DNA from: Pseudofrankia nepalensis
GTDB taxonomy: Bacteria; Actinomycetota; Actinomycetes; Frankiales; Frankiaceae
Length of the DNA: 64,000 bases
Strand: one strand, 5' to 3'
Assembly (NCBI RefSeq): GCF_016786305.1
Contig: NZ_JADWYV010000003.1
Shown here piece by piece: positions 25,141 to 34,077 of the stretch. A program made the position numbers and the translations under genes. The notes below the pieces were generated by a model that was not told the DNA's origin, made no database searches, and was given only the letters and a program-made list of their open reading frames with translations. Within the stretch, counting starts at the first letter, position 1; every line of letters begins with the position of its first letter.

Positions 25141-25197
25141 TCAGGCCTTGGCGAAGGACTCAGCCCTTGGCGAAGGACTCAGGCCTTGGCGAAGAAG
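25141..25197. repeat. 19-bp unit in three copies across the end of the epoxide hydrolase gene
   Basis: TCAGGCCTTGGCGAAGGAC and near-identical copies occupy 25141-25159, 25160-25178 and 25179-25197. The third copy holds the stop codon and last codons (FAKA) of the hydrolase. The other two repeat that end, so two extra in-register stops lie downstream. Confidence 0.85.
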
Positions 25198-26324
25198 GTC
25201 CGCAGGTCGGCGACGACGTCCTCGGGAACCTCGAGGGCCGCGAAGTGGCCGCCGCGGGGGAACTCCGACCAGTGCACGATGTTCGCGTTGTCCCGCTCGG
25301 CGAACGCCCGGATCGTCTGGAAGTCGTCCTTGAAGACGGCGACGCCGATCCGGCCTTGGCTGACCACGGGATCGGTGCCGGAGCGCTGCTCCTCGTAGTG
25401 GTAGCGGGCGGCCGTGGCGTAGGTGTTCGTCAGCCAGTAGAGGCTGGCCTGGGCTAGCACCTGCTCGGGTCGCACGAGGCTGGTGCCGTTGCCGAAGTTC
25501 TCGAACAGCTCGCTGTAGGCCAGCACGGCGACGGGTGAGTCGGCGAGGGCGGCGCCGATCGTCTGGGGCCGGGTGGCGTTCATCTGGTTGTAGCCGCCGA
25601 CGCTCTGGAACCACTGGAGGTGGCCCAGGGCGGCGTACTCCTTCTCGCCGAACCCGTCCATCTCGCCGGGCGCGCCGGTCGGGAAGGAGAACAGGTGCAG
25701 CACGTGGGCGCCGAGGAAGCCCTCGGGGTTGCGCACGGCGAGTTCGCGGGAGACCATCGCGCCGCCGTCGCTGCCGTGGATGCCGTAGGAGTCGTAGCCG
25801 AGCCGCCGCATCAGCACGTCGTAGGCCGCGGCGACCCGTGCCATCGTCCAATCGCCGCCGATCAGCGGCGTCGAGAAACCGAAGCCGGGCATCGACGGGA
25901 TCACGACGTCGAACGCGTCCTCGGCGCGGCCGCCGTGGGCGACCGGGTCGACGAGCGGGCCGATCATGTCCAGGTAGTCCAGGACCGAGCCCGGGTAGGT
26001 GTGCGCCAGCAGCAGCGGCCGCGCCCCCGGGACCTCGGATCGGACATGGGTGAAGTGGATGGTCTGCCCGTCGATCTCAGTCACGAAGTTCGGGTGGGCG
26101 TTGATGCGGGCTTCGACCTCGCGCCAGTCGAACGCCTGCCAGCGCTCGACCATGTCGCGCAGATAGGACACCGGCGTGCCGTAGTCCCACGAGTCGCCGG
26201 GAGCCGCGGGCGCAAAGCGGGTGCGCGCCAGGCGTTCGCGGAGGTCATCGAGGTCAGCCTGCGGGACCTCGACGCGGAAGGGACGGATCTCGGTGGTGTC
26301 GCCGGTGGTCGCGCTGGTGATCAT
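25179..26324 (-). CDS. Epoxide hydrolase (EPHX1/EHN type, alpha/beta fold)
   Basis: 381 residues with GGGAGACAG upstream. The N terminus has the EHN domain (FRVEVPQADLDDLRERLARTRF, WDYGTPVSYLRDMVERW). The alpha/beta hydrolase core has the oxyanion segment HTYPGSVLDYLDMI, nucleophile D in HGSDGGAMV, and the base His in RGGHFAALE near the C terminus. It opens epoxides to diols through an ester intermediate and is probably cytosolic. It is divergent from a WYL regulator (26408) with a palindrome between them, which suggests local control. Confidence 0.9.
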   Translation of the reverse strand: MITSATTGDTTEIRPFRVEVPQADLDDLRERLARTRFAPAAPGDSWDYGTPVSYLRDMVERWQAFDWREVEARINAHPNFVTEIDGQTIHFTHVRSEVPGARPLLLAHTYPGSVLDYLDMIGPLVDPVAHGGRAEDAFDVVIPSMPGFGFSTPLIGGDWTMARVAAAYDVLMRRLGYDSYGIHGSDGGAMVSRELAVRNPEGFLGAHVLHLFSFPTGAPGEMDGFGEKEYAALGHLQWFQSVGGYNQMNATRPQTIGAALADSPVAVLAYSELFENFGNGTSLVRPEQVLAQASLYWLTNTYATAARYHYEEQRSGTDPVVSQGRIGVAVFKDDFQTIRAFAERDNANIVHWSEFPRGGHFAALEVPEDVVADLRTFFAKA

Positions 26325-26377
26325 CGTCTGTCTCCCGTTCCCGGATGGGCTGGTGTCTCAACCATAGGAGCGGTTCA

Positions 26378-26392
26378 GGAACGTTTCGTTCC
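26378..26392. promoter_or_regulatory. Palindromic operator between epoxide hydrolase and WYL genes
   Basis: GGAACG-ttt-CGTTCC is a perfect palindrome in the 83-bp divergent spacer. TATTCT (26395-26400) follows and lies only 7 bases before the WYL GTG start, consistent with a leaderless transcript. The site overlaps where the -35 would be, so binding should repress. Confidence 0.55.
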
Positions 26393-26407
26393 GCTATTCT
26401 GACCGAT

Positions 26408-27385
26408 GTGCGCGAGACGTCTGCCCGCCTGCTGGCCCTGCTTGGGCTGCTGCAGTCACGCGTCGACTGGTCCGGCGCCGAGCTCGCCGAGCGCCTCGAC
26501 GTCACCGACCGCACGGTGCGCAAGGACATCGCGCGGCTGCGGGAACTCGGCTACCCGGTTGACGCCGTCCGCGGGCCGGGCGGGCGCTACCGGCTCGGCG
26601 CGGGCGCCAAGCTGCCGCCGCTGCTGCTTGACGAGGACGAGGCGGTGGCCGTGGCGGTCGCGTTGCGCGCGGCGACCGGAATGGCCGGGTTCGAGGAGAC
26701 CAGCGGCCGCGCGCTCACCAAGCTCGAGCAGGTGCTGCCCGACAAGCTGCGCCGCCGGCTGGCCGCGCTGCGCCAGGCCACCAGCGCCGGCCCGGTCAAC
26801 ACAGACTCCAACGTCGAGGACCCGGCCGCGGACCCGAACCTGCTCTATGAGCTGGCCGCCGCGATCCGCGACCACCGGAGCCTGCGCTGCGACTACCGCG
26901 ACCAGCGCCTCGAGATCGAGCCCTACCACCTGGTCGGCTGGCAGCGGCGCTGGTACCTGGTCGGCCGCGACCCGGCGACCGGCACGTGGGCGCCGTACCG
27001 GGTGGACTGGCTGCGGCCGCGGACGGGCGGACGCCGGTTCACGCCTGCCTCGTTTCCCGGCGACCTGACCGAGTTCGTGGTCCGCGAGGTCGCCCGCACC
27101 GGCTGGGCGGTGGGCGCCCGAATCCGCGTGCACGCGTCCGCCGAGGAGGTACTCGCTCGGATCAACCCGGCCGTCGGCACCGTCGAGGCGATCAGCGACA
27201 CCGAGTCCGTCCTGGTCACCGGAGGCGACAGCTTCGAGGTCGTCGCCGTCTGGATCAGCATGCTCGGCCTGGACTTCTCGGTCACCGAGCCGCCCGAGCT
27301 GGTCGCGAATCTGCGGACCCTCTCGCGGCGCTACGCGCGGGCGATCGGCGACGCGGACGGCTCCGCGGCCGGGAATCGGAAGTAA
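26408..27385 (+). CDS. WYL-domain HTH regulator (YafY family)
   Basis: 325 residues. The GTG at 26408 is preferred because the first 21 residues of the longer frame overlap the promoter-like TATTCT. An N-terminal HTH_11 (ARLLALLGLLQSRVDWSGAELAERLDVTDRTVRKDIARLRELGYPV) is followed by a linker. A WYL domain comes next (LEIEPYHLVGWQRRWYLVGRD with the PYRVDWL element) and a C-terminal WCX dimerisation region. WYL regulators sense nucleic acid or small ligands. Here it probably controls the divergent epoxide hydrolase. Confidence 0.88.
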   Translation: MRETSARLLALLGLLQSRVDWSGAELAERLDVTDRTVRKDIARLRELGYPVDAVRGPGGRYRLGAGAKLPPLLLDEDEAVAVAVALRAATGMAGFEETSGRALTKLEQVLPDKLRRRLAALRQATSAGPVNTDSNVEDPAADPNLLYELAAAIRDHRSLRCDYRDQRLEIEPYHLVGWQRRWYLVGRDPATGTWAPYRVDWLRPRTGGRRFTPASFPGDLTEFVVREVARTGWAVGARIRVHASAEEVLARINPAVGTVEAISDTESVLVTGGDSFEVVAVWISMLGLDFSVTEPPELVANLRTLSRRYARAIGDADGSAAGNRK

Positions 27386-27908
27386 CCGGCCCGCGCCACG
27401 CCTGCCGAGCTTCGCCCTTGTGGCAGTGAATGCCGCGCACGCCGCCACTGTGGCCGACTTCGCCGTGCGGTGACGACCTGGATGGTCCCCCTACAGACGC
27501 CCGCGAGGGCGCCGGCTCATGGGGTCAGGTGGCCAGTTCCAGGCCAGCCGAACAAGCACCACCCGTCGGCCCTGGCGGGCCGTCGGCCGGGTCGGGCCGT
27601 GACATTCGAGGCGACCCGGCGCGTCAACCGCGCGAGCCACAGTGCGGCGATCGCGCCGGCCTTGCCATTCCGAGGGCCTATTGCGGTCCGGCTGTTCAGC
27701 TCCTGGGCCTTCAGGCAGTCTCGTGTACGCCGGAATCTGTCGGATTTCCGTCAGGCTTCGCCTTCTGTCGGATTTCTGACAGATTTCGTCGTCGGCCGGT
27801 GCCCGTCACGGCGCCGGGCCGACGACACCCGTGCCGTGGGCCCGGCGCGCCGCGACGGCCGAGCCCACGGGGTCGCCGGAGGACTCGAATGCTCCGGCGA
27901 ACGGTAGA
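27386..27908. other. Intergenic region, candidate terminator only
   Basis: No gene is supported. CCGTGGGC (27834-27841) pairs with GCCCACGG (27863-27870) with a 21-nt loop. It lies 39-75 nt past the stop of the leftward lipoprotein gene and may be its terminator. Imperfect repeats of TGTCGGATTTC lie near 27738 and 27766. Confidence 0.4.
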
Positions 27909-28310
27909 TCAGTTGCAGGCGTTCTGCAGCTCGGTACCCGCGCTGATCAGCGCGGTGTTGTCCGGCATCTGCGGGGTCGTGGACGTGGAGTTGGCGAGGC
28001 CCTCGACGAACGTGCCCAGGTCGTCCACCGCCTGGGCGACCTTCAGGCCGGCGGTCTTCACGTCACCGCTCGCGCCGTTGGCGCTGGCCCGGATCGCCTC
28101 CGCCTGCTCGTGGTAGGTCTTCCCCATCGCGGTGGGGTCGCTGACCTGCGACGCGGTGGTCGTGTTGAGATCCTCGATGCTCTGCTCGATCGACGAGCAC
28201 GCGGCGTCGTTGTCGCCGCTGCTCGAACAGGCAGCGGCCGTCACTCCGAGAGCACCGACGAGAGTCACGGCGGCGAACGCCTTCGTCAGACGATTGGGGG
28301 TCATCGACAT
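27909..28310 (-). CDS. Small putative lipoprotein
   Basis: 133 residues. The ATG at 28310 has AAGGAAC upstream; an ATG two codons later is possible. A type II signal peptide ends at TAAAC, the lipobox. The mature part starts with a Ser/Asp-rich stretch and then predicted helices (IEQSIEDLNTT, KTYHEQAEAIRAS, LKVAQAVDDLGTFVEGLA), with single cysteines near both ends (AACSSIE and QNACN) that could pair. The domain is unknown and the protein is probably exposed on the cell surface. Confidence 0.75.
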   Translation of the reverse strand: MSMTPNRLTKAFAAVTLVGALGVTAAACSSSGDNDAACSSIEQSIEDLNTTTASQVSDPTAMGKTYHEQAEAIRASANGASGDVKTAGLKVAQAVDDLGTFVEGLANSTSTTPQMPDNTALISAGTELQNACN

Positions 28311-28960
28311 ACGAAGTTCCTTTTCTTCCTGAACCGGGGAGCATTCAGATAATTTGGGTGATCACGGGAACCTGGGCGCATAGTACAAGACGGATCATTG
28401 TCGGACAAACGGCCGACTCTTCCGCGTGGAGACCGGCCGCGGCCGCTTCTTCGGCGGTGTGGTTCGATCGGTGGTCGCTCACCGACCGGATGGCCGGTGA
28501 GCCGCGAGGCCGGCCTGTCGGTGCCCCTCTCGACGCCTCCGTCGGAGCGGCGCCGGGTCGCCGGGGCGCCAGGGCTCGAGGGCTCGGGGGCAACATGGAC
28601 GACTACGGACGTACGCCGCCGCGGCGCGCCGGGCCCAGGACGCCGACGCCAACCACGGCGCCATGGAGCTCTGTCGGGACGGGCTGCCGCCCGAGGACGT
28701 CTACGAGGACCGGGCGGCCGGCGGCGTCACCGGCAGCGTCGACGCGGCCGACGGCGACCTGGCGCGGGCCCGGTCGCGGCTCCAGGCGGCCGCGACGCTG
28801 GACGAGAAGGCCGAGCAGCCCTTCTGGGTGACGTGCTCACGGCGCCAGGCGACCGCCGCGGCGCCAGGGAGCACTCAGGGAACGGGGCGTTCGTAGAGTT
28901 CTTCTTGACCCGACAGAACCCGGCGCCGCGCGCCGGACCCTCTCACCGACGGAGACAACG
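28311..28960. other. Region with one weak small ORF
   Basis: The best frame is plus-strand 28663-28896 (77 residues). Its coding-like extension reaches back to about 28615 without a clear start (AAAARRAQDADANHG). The segment DGDLARARSRLQAAATLDEKA looks like a helix of a real protein, so this may be the remains of a gene. The rest holds the promoter of the peroxiredoxin gene. Confidence 0.3.
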
Positions 28961-29620
28961 ATGACTCTGACCATCGGCGACACCGCCCCTGACTTCGTGG
29001 CCGCGACCACGGAGGGCTCGATCTCCTTCCACGACTGGATCGGCGACTCGTGGGCGGTGCTCTTCTCGCACCCGAAGAACTTCACGCCCATCTGCACGAC
29101 CGAGCTGGGCTACGTCGCGTCGATCAAGCCGGAGTTCGACCGCCGCGGCGTGAAGATCATCGGCTTGTCGGTCGACCCGGTCGAGCTGCACGAGGGCTGG
29201 GCCAAGGACATCGAGGAGACGCAGGGCACCGCGCCCAACTACCCGCTGATCGGGGACGCCGACTTCACGATCTCGAAGGCGTACGGCATGCTGGGCGCCG
29301 ACGTCAGCGGCGACCCAGCCGACCGCACCGCCGCGGACAACCAGACCGTGCGCAACGTCTTCGTCATCGGGCCGGACAAGAAGATCAAGCTGATCCTGGT
29401 CTACCCGATGACCACCGGCCGCAACTTCGACGAGGTCCTGCGGGTGATCGACTCGCTGCAGCTGACGGCGAAGCACAAGGTCGCCACCCCGGTGAACTGG
29501 AAGCAGGGCGAGGACGTCGTGATCGCCGGCTCGGTGAACAACGAGCAGGCCAAGGAGATCTTCGGCACCTGGGAGGCGCCGAAGCCCTACCTGCGCATCG
29601 TCCCGCAGCCGGGCGCCTGA
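28961..29620 (+). CDS. 1-Cys peroxiredoxin (Prx6 type)
   Basis: 219 residues with CGGAGACAACG before the ATG. The peroxidatic cysteine is C45 in NFTPICTTE, the PxxxTxxC motif. There is no resolving Cys, and the C-terminal domain (VVIAGSVNNEQAKEIFGTWEAPKPYLRIVP) is that of the Prx6 group. It reduces hydroperoxides in the cytosol. It is followed by a decayed FAD oxidoreductase gene that may once have been linked to redox or sulfide metabolism. Confidence 0.92.
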   Translation: MTLTIGDTAPDFVAATTEGSISFHDWIGDSWAVLFSHPKNFTPICTTELGYVASIKPEFDRRGVKIIGLSVDPVELHEGWAKDIEETQGTAPNYPLIGDADFTISKAYGMLGADVSGDPADRTAADNQTVRNVFVIGPDKKIKLILVYPMTTGRNFDEVLRVIDSLQLTAKHKVATPVNWKQGEDVVIAGSVNNEQAKEIFGTWEAPKPYLRIVPQPGA

Positions 29621-29675
29621 CCAGGCGCTTCTGAGGCGCGGTCGGCACCGCCACACGACACCTCGGAGTTCGAAC

Positions 29676-30793
29676 ATGCGAGTGCTGGCGCTGGGAGCTG
29701 GATTCGGGGGCTGGAGCTGACGGCCCGGCTGTCCGAGGAGCTGAGTGATGACATCGAGATCGTCCTGGTCGACCAGGCGGACGGTTTCGTGTTCGGCTGC
29801 TCCAAGCTCGACGTGATGTTCGGTGTACCACCGAGGACGCGGTGCTCCGTTACCGAGACGAGGTCAGGCCCGGGGTGCGGTTCGTGCAGGCCGCGATCCG
29901 CGCCATCGATCCCGAGGCCCGGCGGTCGAGACGGATGCCGGCCCGTTCGAGGGCGACATCATGGTCGTCGCGCTCGGCGCCGACCTGCACCCGGCGGCGG
30001 CGACGCCAGGGCTCGTCGTCGAGGCCGGGCACGAGTTCTACACCGTGGCGGGCGCGTTCGCGACGCGGGCGGTGCTGGACCAGTTCGGCGGCGGGCGGGT
30101 GGTCGGCCGTCACCTCGACGCCGTTCGAATGCCCGCCAGCGCCGAGCGAGACGACCCTGCTGGTCCACGACTTCCTGGTCGGTCGTGGCCTGCGGGAGTC
30201 CAGCGAGATCTCGCTGGTCATGCCGCTCGGCGCGCCCATCCCACCGTCGCCCGCCGCGTCGGAGGCGTTGCTCGCGGCCTTCGCGGAACGCGGCATCGCC
30301 TGGCATCCACAGCGGCTGGTACGCGCGCTCGACCCGGCCCGCCGGGTCGCGATGCTCTCCGACGGCGACGAAATGCCATTCGACCTGTTCCTCGGCGTCC
30401 CGGTGCACAGGGCTCCGAAGGTGGTACAGGACTCGGGATGTGCGTCGACGGCTGGATCCCGGTCGATGCACGCACCCTCGAGACCGCGTTCGCGAACGTG
30501 TACGCAGTCGGCGATGTCACGAGCGTGGGCACGCCCAAGGCCGGTGTCTTCGCCGAAGGGCAGGCGGCGGTCGCCGACGAGATCATCACCCGACACCACG
30601 GGCAGCCGACCTCGTCGACATACGACGGACGAGGAATCTGCCACATCGAGTTCGGCGGCGACCGGGTGGCCCGCGTCGACGTCACCTTCCGCGGCCGACA
30701 GCGGCCGAGCGGAGCTTCGACGACCCGCCCGCGCTGTACGTCGAAGACAAGGCCAAGTTCGGATCGAGTCGGATCCAGCGGTGGTTCCCGTGA
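29676..30793 (+). pseudogene. FAD/NAD(P) oxidoreductase (sulfide:quinone reductase-like), multiply frameshifted
   Basis: The start MRVLALGAGFGG is a dinucleotide-binding motif. A stop follows in that frame (TGA at 29719). Coding sense then jumps among frames: IEIVLVDQADGFVFGC, RPGVRFVQAAIRAIDPEA, EGDIMVVALGADLHP, LVHDFLVGRGLRESSEISLVMPLG, NVYAVGDVTSVGTPKAGVFAEGQA and YVEDKAKFGSSRIQRWFP. Together they span a complete pyridine-nucleotide-disulfide-type reductase close to the SQR family. At least five frame changes are needed. It is a dead gene, or the local assembly is poor. Confidence 0.8.
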
Positions 30794-31518
30794 CTGGACC
30801 GGCCGCGCACCAGCCGGTTCGGTGACCACCCGCGTCGGCTACCCGCGCCGCTGATCTCGCGCCGCGGGTGGCCGGTGGCCGGTGGCCGGCGATGGCCGAC
30901 CAGGCGCCGGGGTAACCGAGGCCGGGCAGGGCGTCCCTGATCTCGTGCTGTTCCGCCAACGGGGCCAGGAATTTGGATCACCAAATCCGTCGGGACGCGG
31001 CGCTCCTCAATGATTCAAGCGGATCCAGTCGATCGTGGATCTGTGCAGCACAGACTGGCGCGATCCACACCCGTTCACCGCTTGTGGCGACAAACGATAC
31101 ACAACCAGGGGTAGCGAACCCCATCACCCCGCCCTGGCGGCGGCGGTGGCCTATGACCCACGGCGACAGGGCCATGGGCGTACAGCCGGAGCGGCGAGTT
31201 GCCGAGGCACGAAATAGGCGCCCCAGGCGGGGGCCGAGCCAGGACAAAGGCCATCGCGGAGGATGGACAGGGCCGCCGAGGGTTCGCCTTCGTTACTCCG
31301 AGACAGCTTTTACTGAGGGTCGCCATCGTACCGGCAGGCAGATACCCAGATCGCCGCCCACAGCATTCCCGCAGCCTTCAAAACGTGCCAGAAGAGACGT
31401 TCGAGGCCGCGGGCAACACGCCCGGTTCTCGCTGCCACCGCCAAGGCCCACGCCGACTTATGTTGTCGCCCGCAGAAACACGCCGCCACAAGGTCAGCAG
31501 CCATCGGAAAGGTTCTGG
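30794..31518. other. Intergenic region with one copy of a dispersed repeat
   Basis: No gene is supported. From about 30960 to 31110 the sequence resembles 33067-33225 in the same orientation. The best core, 21 identical bases, is at 31019-31039 and 33128-33148. The two copies flank the secreted repeat protein gene. Confidence 0.5.
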
Positions 31519-32784
31519 ATGACAAAGATAATTGGGCAGCGAGCGGCCATCCTGGCCGCATCGAGCCTCGTGTCCGTCGCCGTGGCTCTCGGCTCGGGCG
31601 CGACGGCCGCGCAGGCTTTGGAGCCGAAGCACGGCCCGACGCTGAAGAAAGAGAAGGAGTCTGTAACCTTCGAGAAGGTCGTCTGGTTCGACAACAAGAA
31701 TAAGAAGCACCACGAGAATAAGCATTGGGACCCTCGCGGCGACTACAGCGACTATGCGGACGAGGGCGACGAGGAATACGGCTACGACGACTACCCGGGC
31801 TACGCGGACGACACCGACCAGGAAGAGAGCTACGACGACCAGTCCTGGCTCGCCGACGCGGTCGATCCCGCTGGCGCTGCCGATCCCACCGGGGCCGTCG
31901 ATCCCATCGAGGCCGTCGATCCCGCCACGGATGTCGCTCCCATGGGGACCGTCGATCCCGCCGCCGCGGCGCTGCTGGCGCCCATGCAGGACGGCTACTA
32001 CGAGAAGGACCACCACAAGAACATCAAGAAAAAGAAGATCACGGCCAAGCTCGAGAAGGTCATCTGGTTCGACAACAAGGACAAGAAGCACCACCGTTAC
32101 AGCGACCCATACGGCCACCCGTACGGCAACGAGTACGGCGACGAGTACGGCGACGAGGGCGAGGACGGCCAGCTCGAGCTCGCCGACCTGGCCGGGCCCG
32201 CCACGGCTGCCGATCCCGTCGGGGCCGTCGATCCCATCGAGGCCGTCGATCCCGCCGCCGCGGCGCTGCTGGCGCCCATGCAGGACGGCTACTACGAGAA
32301 GGACCACCACAAGAACATCAAGAAAAAGAAGATCACGGCCAAGCTCGAGAAGGTCATCTGGTTCGACAACAAGGACAAGAAGCACCACCGTTACAGCGAC
32401 CCATACGGCCACCCGTACGGCAACGAGTACGGCGACCCGTACGGCAACGAGTATGGCGACGAGTACGGCGACGAGTACGGCGACGGCTTCGGTTACGCGG
32501 CCCCTGGGATCGCGGGCCCGGACGGGGTCGGCGCCTACCAGCCAGCCGGTTACTTCCCCGACCACCGCAAGCACGACAAGGCGATCGCCAAGAAGAAGAT
32601 CAAGGTCACCTTCGAGAAGGTGCTCTGGTTCAGCAAGCACCGGGGGGACCGTAGCGGCCATTACCCGGGGGATTGGAGCCCCGCGGCGGGACAGCCCTCC
32701 TTGGTCGCTCCCGCGCCGGCGACATCTCCTGTTCCGGTCCTGCCGGCGCCGGCGCCGGTTCCAGGGCCCGCGCCGGCGGTGTAG
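31519..32784 (+). CDS. Secreted low-complexity repeat protein
   Basis: 421 residues. The ATG at 31519 is chosen because a signal peptide follows at once (ILAASSLVSVAVALGSGATAAQA). The mature protein has four copies of a Lys-rich unit of the form KKKITAKLEKVIWFDNKDKKHH, at about residues 45, 170, 270 and 355. Acidic tyrosine tracts (repeats of YGDE, YGNE, YGHP) and DP-rich pentapeptides (AVDPIEAVDP) separate them. The end is Pro/Ala-rich. Positions 31949-32142 and 32243-32436 are an exact 194-bp duplication. Alternating strongly basic and acidic Tyr-rich blocks suggest self-association, matrix or mineral binding, by inference only. No sortase signal or membrane anchor is seen. I do not recognise the family. 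Confidence 0.8.
   Translation: MTKIIGQRAAILAASSLVSVAVALGSGATAAQALEPKHGPTLKKEKESVTFEKVVWFDNKNKKHHENKHWDPRGDYSDYADEGDEEYGYDDYPGYADDTDQEESYDDQSWLADAVDPAGAADPTGAVDPIEAVDPATDVAPMGTVDPAAAALLAPMQDGYYEKDHHKNIKKKKITAKLEKVIWFDNKDKKHHRYSDPYGHPYGNEYGDEYGDEGEDGQLELADLAGPATAADPVGAVDPIEAVDPAAAALLAPMQDGYYEKDHHKNIKKKKITAKLEKVIWFDNKDKKHHRYSDPYGHPYGNEYGDPYGNEYGDEYGDEYGDGFGYAAPGIAGPDGVGAYQPAGYFPDHRKHDKAIAKKKIKVTFEKVLWFSKHRGDRSGHYPGDWSPAAGQPSLVAPAPATSPVPVLPAPAPVPGPAPAV
31949..32436 (+). repeat. Exact 194-bp duplication inside the repeat protein gene
   Basis: 31949-32142 and 32243-32436 are identical base for base, offset by 294 bp and in frame. Zero divergence in a GC-rich genome points to a recent duplication or to gene conversion. 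Confidence 0.95.
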
Positions 32785-32866
32785 CGGCATAGCGGTGTGA
32801 ACAACGATCGGCTTTGGTAGAACGGACAGTGTTAGATTCCAGCGGAAAACCGACACTTCTTCGGAA

Positions 32867-32890
32867 CGCCACCGGTAGACCCCGGTGGCG
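32867..32890 (+). terminator. Terminator of the secreted repeat protein gene
   Basis: CGCCACCGG (32867-32875) and CCGGTGGCG (32882-32890) form a perfect 9-bp stem with a 6-nt loop. CTCTCCGTTT follows. It is 83 nt past the stop. Confidence 0.65.
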
Positions 32891-33328
32891 CTCTCCGTTT
32901 GAGGACGGTAGGCGATTTCTGCGGCAGCGGCCAGCCGAGCCGGCGCTCCCCGGCCCCATCGGCGGACGATGGTATACAGCCGGCGGACTCACCGGGGCGA
33001 CGACCGGATGGCGCCGGTGTATCCCAAGTCGGGCAGGCCTTCGATCATGTCGCGCGGTTCCGCCGACGGGAGGCCAGGAAACGGAATCGCCAAACCCATC
33101 GGGGCATCGCTCTCCTCGATGGTTCACGCGGATCCAGTCGATCGTGGACCTGCGCGGCAGGGACCGACGCGATCTGCGCCTGTTCACCGCGCACCAACAA
33201 CCGGTAAATGACCAGGAGTAGCCGTCCCGACCGCCTCACTTCGCCGGCGACAGCGGCCGGCGGCCCAGGGCGGGCACGGTCATCGGTGGATAGCCGGGGG
33301 TGATCGCTGAGGCCGGAGCGTGGGCGTC
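32891..33328. other. Intergenic region with second copy of the dispersed repeat
   Basis: 33067-33225 is the diverged second copy of 30960-31110. On the minus strand it reads LLVRGEQAQIASVPAAQVHDRLDP, which has coding character. The repeat may therefore be the end of a decayed gene family. No intact gene is seen. Confidence 0.4.
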
Positions 33329-33910
33329 TCAGGCAGTGGCTGGGCGGGGGCGGAGGCCGTCGCGGAGGATGGCCAGGGTGCGGTGGGGGTTGGCGCCTTG
33401 GTTCGCGTGGTGGCGTAGAGCGAGCAGCACGCCGGACAGAACGGCCGTGAGGTCGGCAATGTCGATGTCGTCGCGGATGGCGCCGCTGGCCTGAGCGCGG
33501 GCCAGGAGGTGGCCGATCTCCTCCCAAAGGCCCGCCGTCGTCGTGGCGACCGTCGTCTGCAACTCGGCGCCCGCGCTGGCGATGGCGTCGATGAGGTCCG
33601 CCTTTGTCGCGGCGTCGGTCACGAGACGTTCGACGAACGCGAACAGGGCCGCGCCGGCATCGTCGGCACGGCGCAGCGCGCGCGCCTCGGCCAGGAGCGG
33701 ATCGAGCCGCTCGTGCACGACGGCCTCGAACAGCGCCTCCTTGGTCGGGAAATGACGATAGAGGGTGCCCGGTCCCACGCCCGCGCGGCGCGCGATCTCG
33801 TCCAGCGAGACGGACAGCCCCTCGGCGGCGAACGCGTCCCTCGCCGCCTGCAACAGCCGGTCCCGGTTGCGCCGGGCGTCCGCGCGCAGCGGCCGGCTCT
33901 CCGCCACCAT
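33329..33910 (-). CDS. TetR-family transcriptional regulator
   Basis: 193 residues. The ATG at 33910 is preferred, with AGGAGG seven bases upstream. The HTH is canonical: NRDRLLQAARDAFAAEGLSVSLDEIARRAGVGPGTLYRHFPTKEALF. The C-terminal ligand domain has the helical pattern of the TetR_C SbtR-like group (LFAFVERLVTDAATKADL, LTAVLSGVLLAL). It diverges from a cysteine-hydrolase gene at 34078. Two direct repeats in the spacer are candidate operators. Confidence 0.9.
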   Translation of the reverse strand: MVAESRPLRADARRNRDRLLQAARDAFAAEGLSVSLDEIARRAGVGPGTLYRHFPTKEALFEAVVHERLDPLLAEARALRRADDAGAALFAFVERLVTDAATKADLIDAIASAGAELQTTVATTTAGLWEEIGHLLARAQASGAIRDDIDIADLTAVLSGVLLALRHHANQGANPHRTLAILRDGLRPRPATA

Positions 33911-33938
33911 CCCGGGCCTCCTCGCCTCGAACCGGCAC

Positions 33939-33988
33939 AACCGGGGCGCAGTCTCCGGTATGGTCGGCTAACCGGGGCGCACTCTCCG
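33939..33988. promoter_or_regulatory. Paired direct repeats upstream of the TetR gene
   Basis: AACCGGGGCGCAGTCTCCG (33939-33957) and AACCGGGGCGCACTCTCCG (33970-33988) differ by one base. They are 31 bp apart start to start, three helical turns, so two dimers could bind one face. The first repeat overlaps the TetR promoter. Confidence 0.5.
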
Positions 33989-34077
33989 ATTTTAGCCGCG
34001 CGCCACCCTGCCCGGCTGGCACGGCATCGGCGCCTCGGGCCGCGAACCGCGGCCGCGCTGCCCCGAAGGAGAACCCG

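Noticed and set aside
27430..28116. 228-residue plus-strand ORF
   Set aside because: It spans the intergenic region and the antisense of the lipoprotein, without domain or start signal.
30973..31518. In-frame extension of the secreted repeat protein
   Set aside because: It lacks coding bias and would bury the signal peptide that begins at 31519.
31949..32436. CRISPR-like or phage repeat array
   Set aside because: The repeat is a long in-frame coding duplication with no spacers of regular length; no CRISPR array exists in the window.
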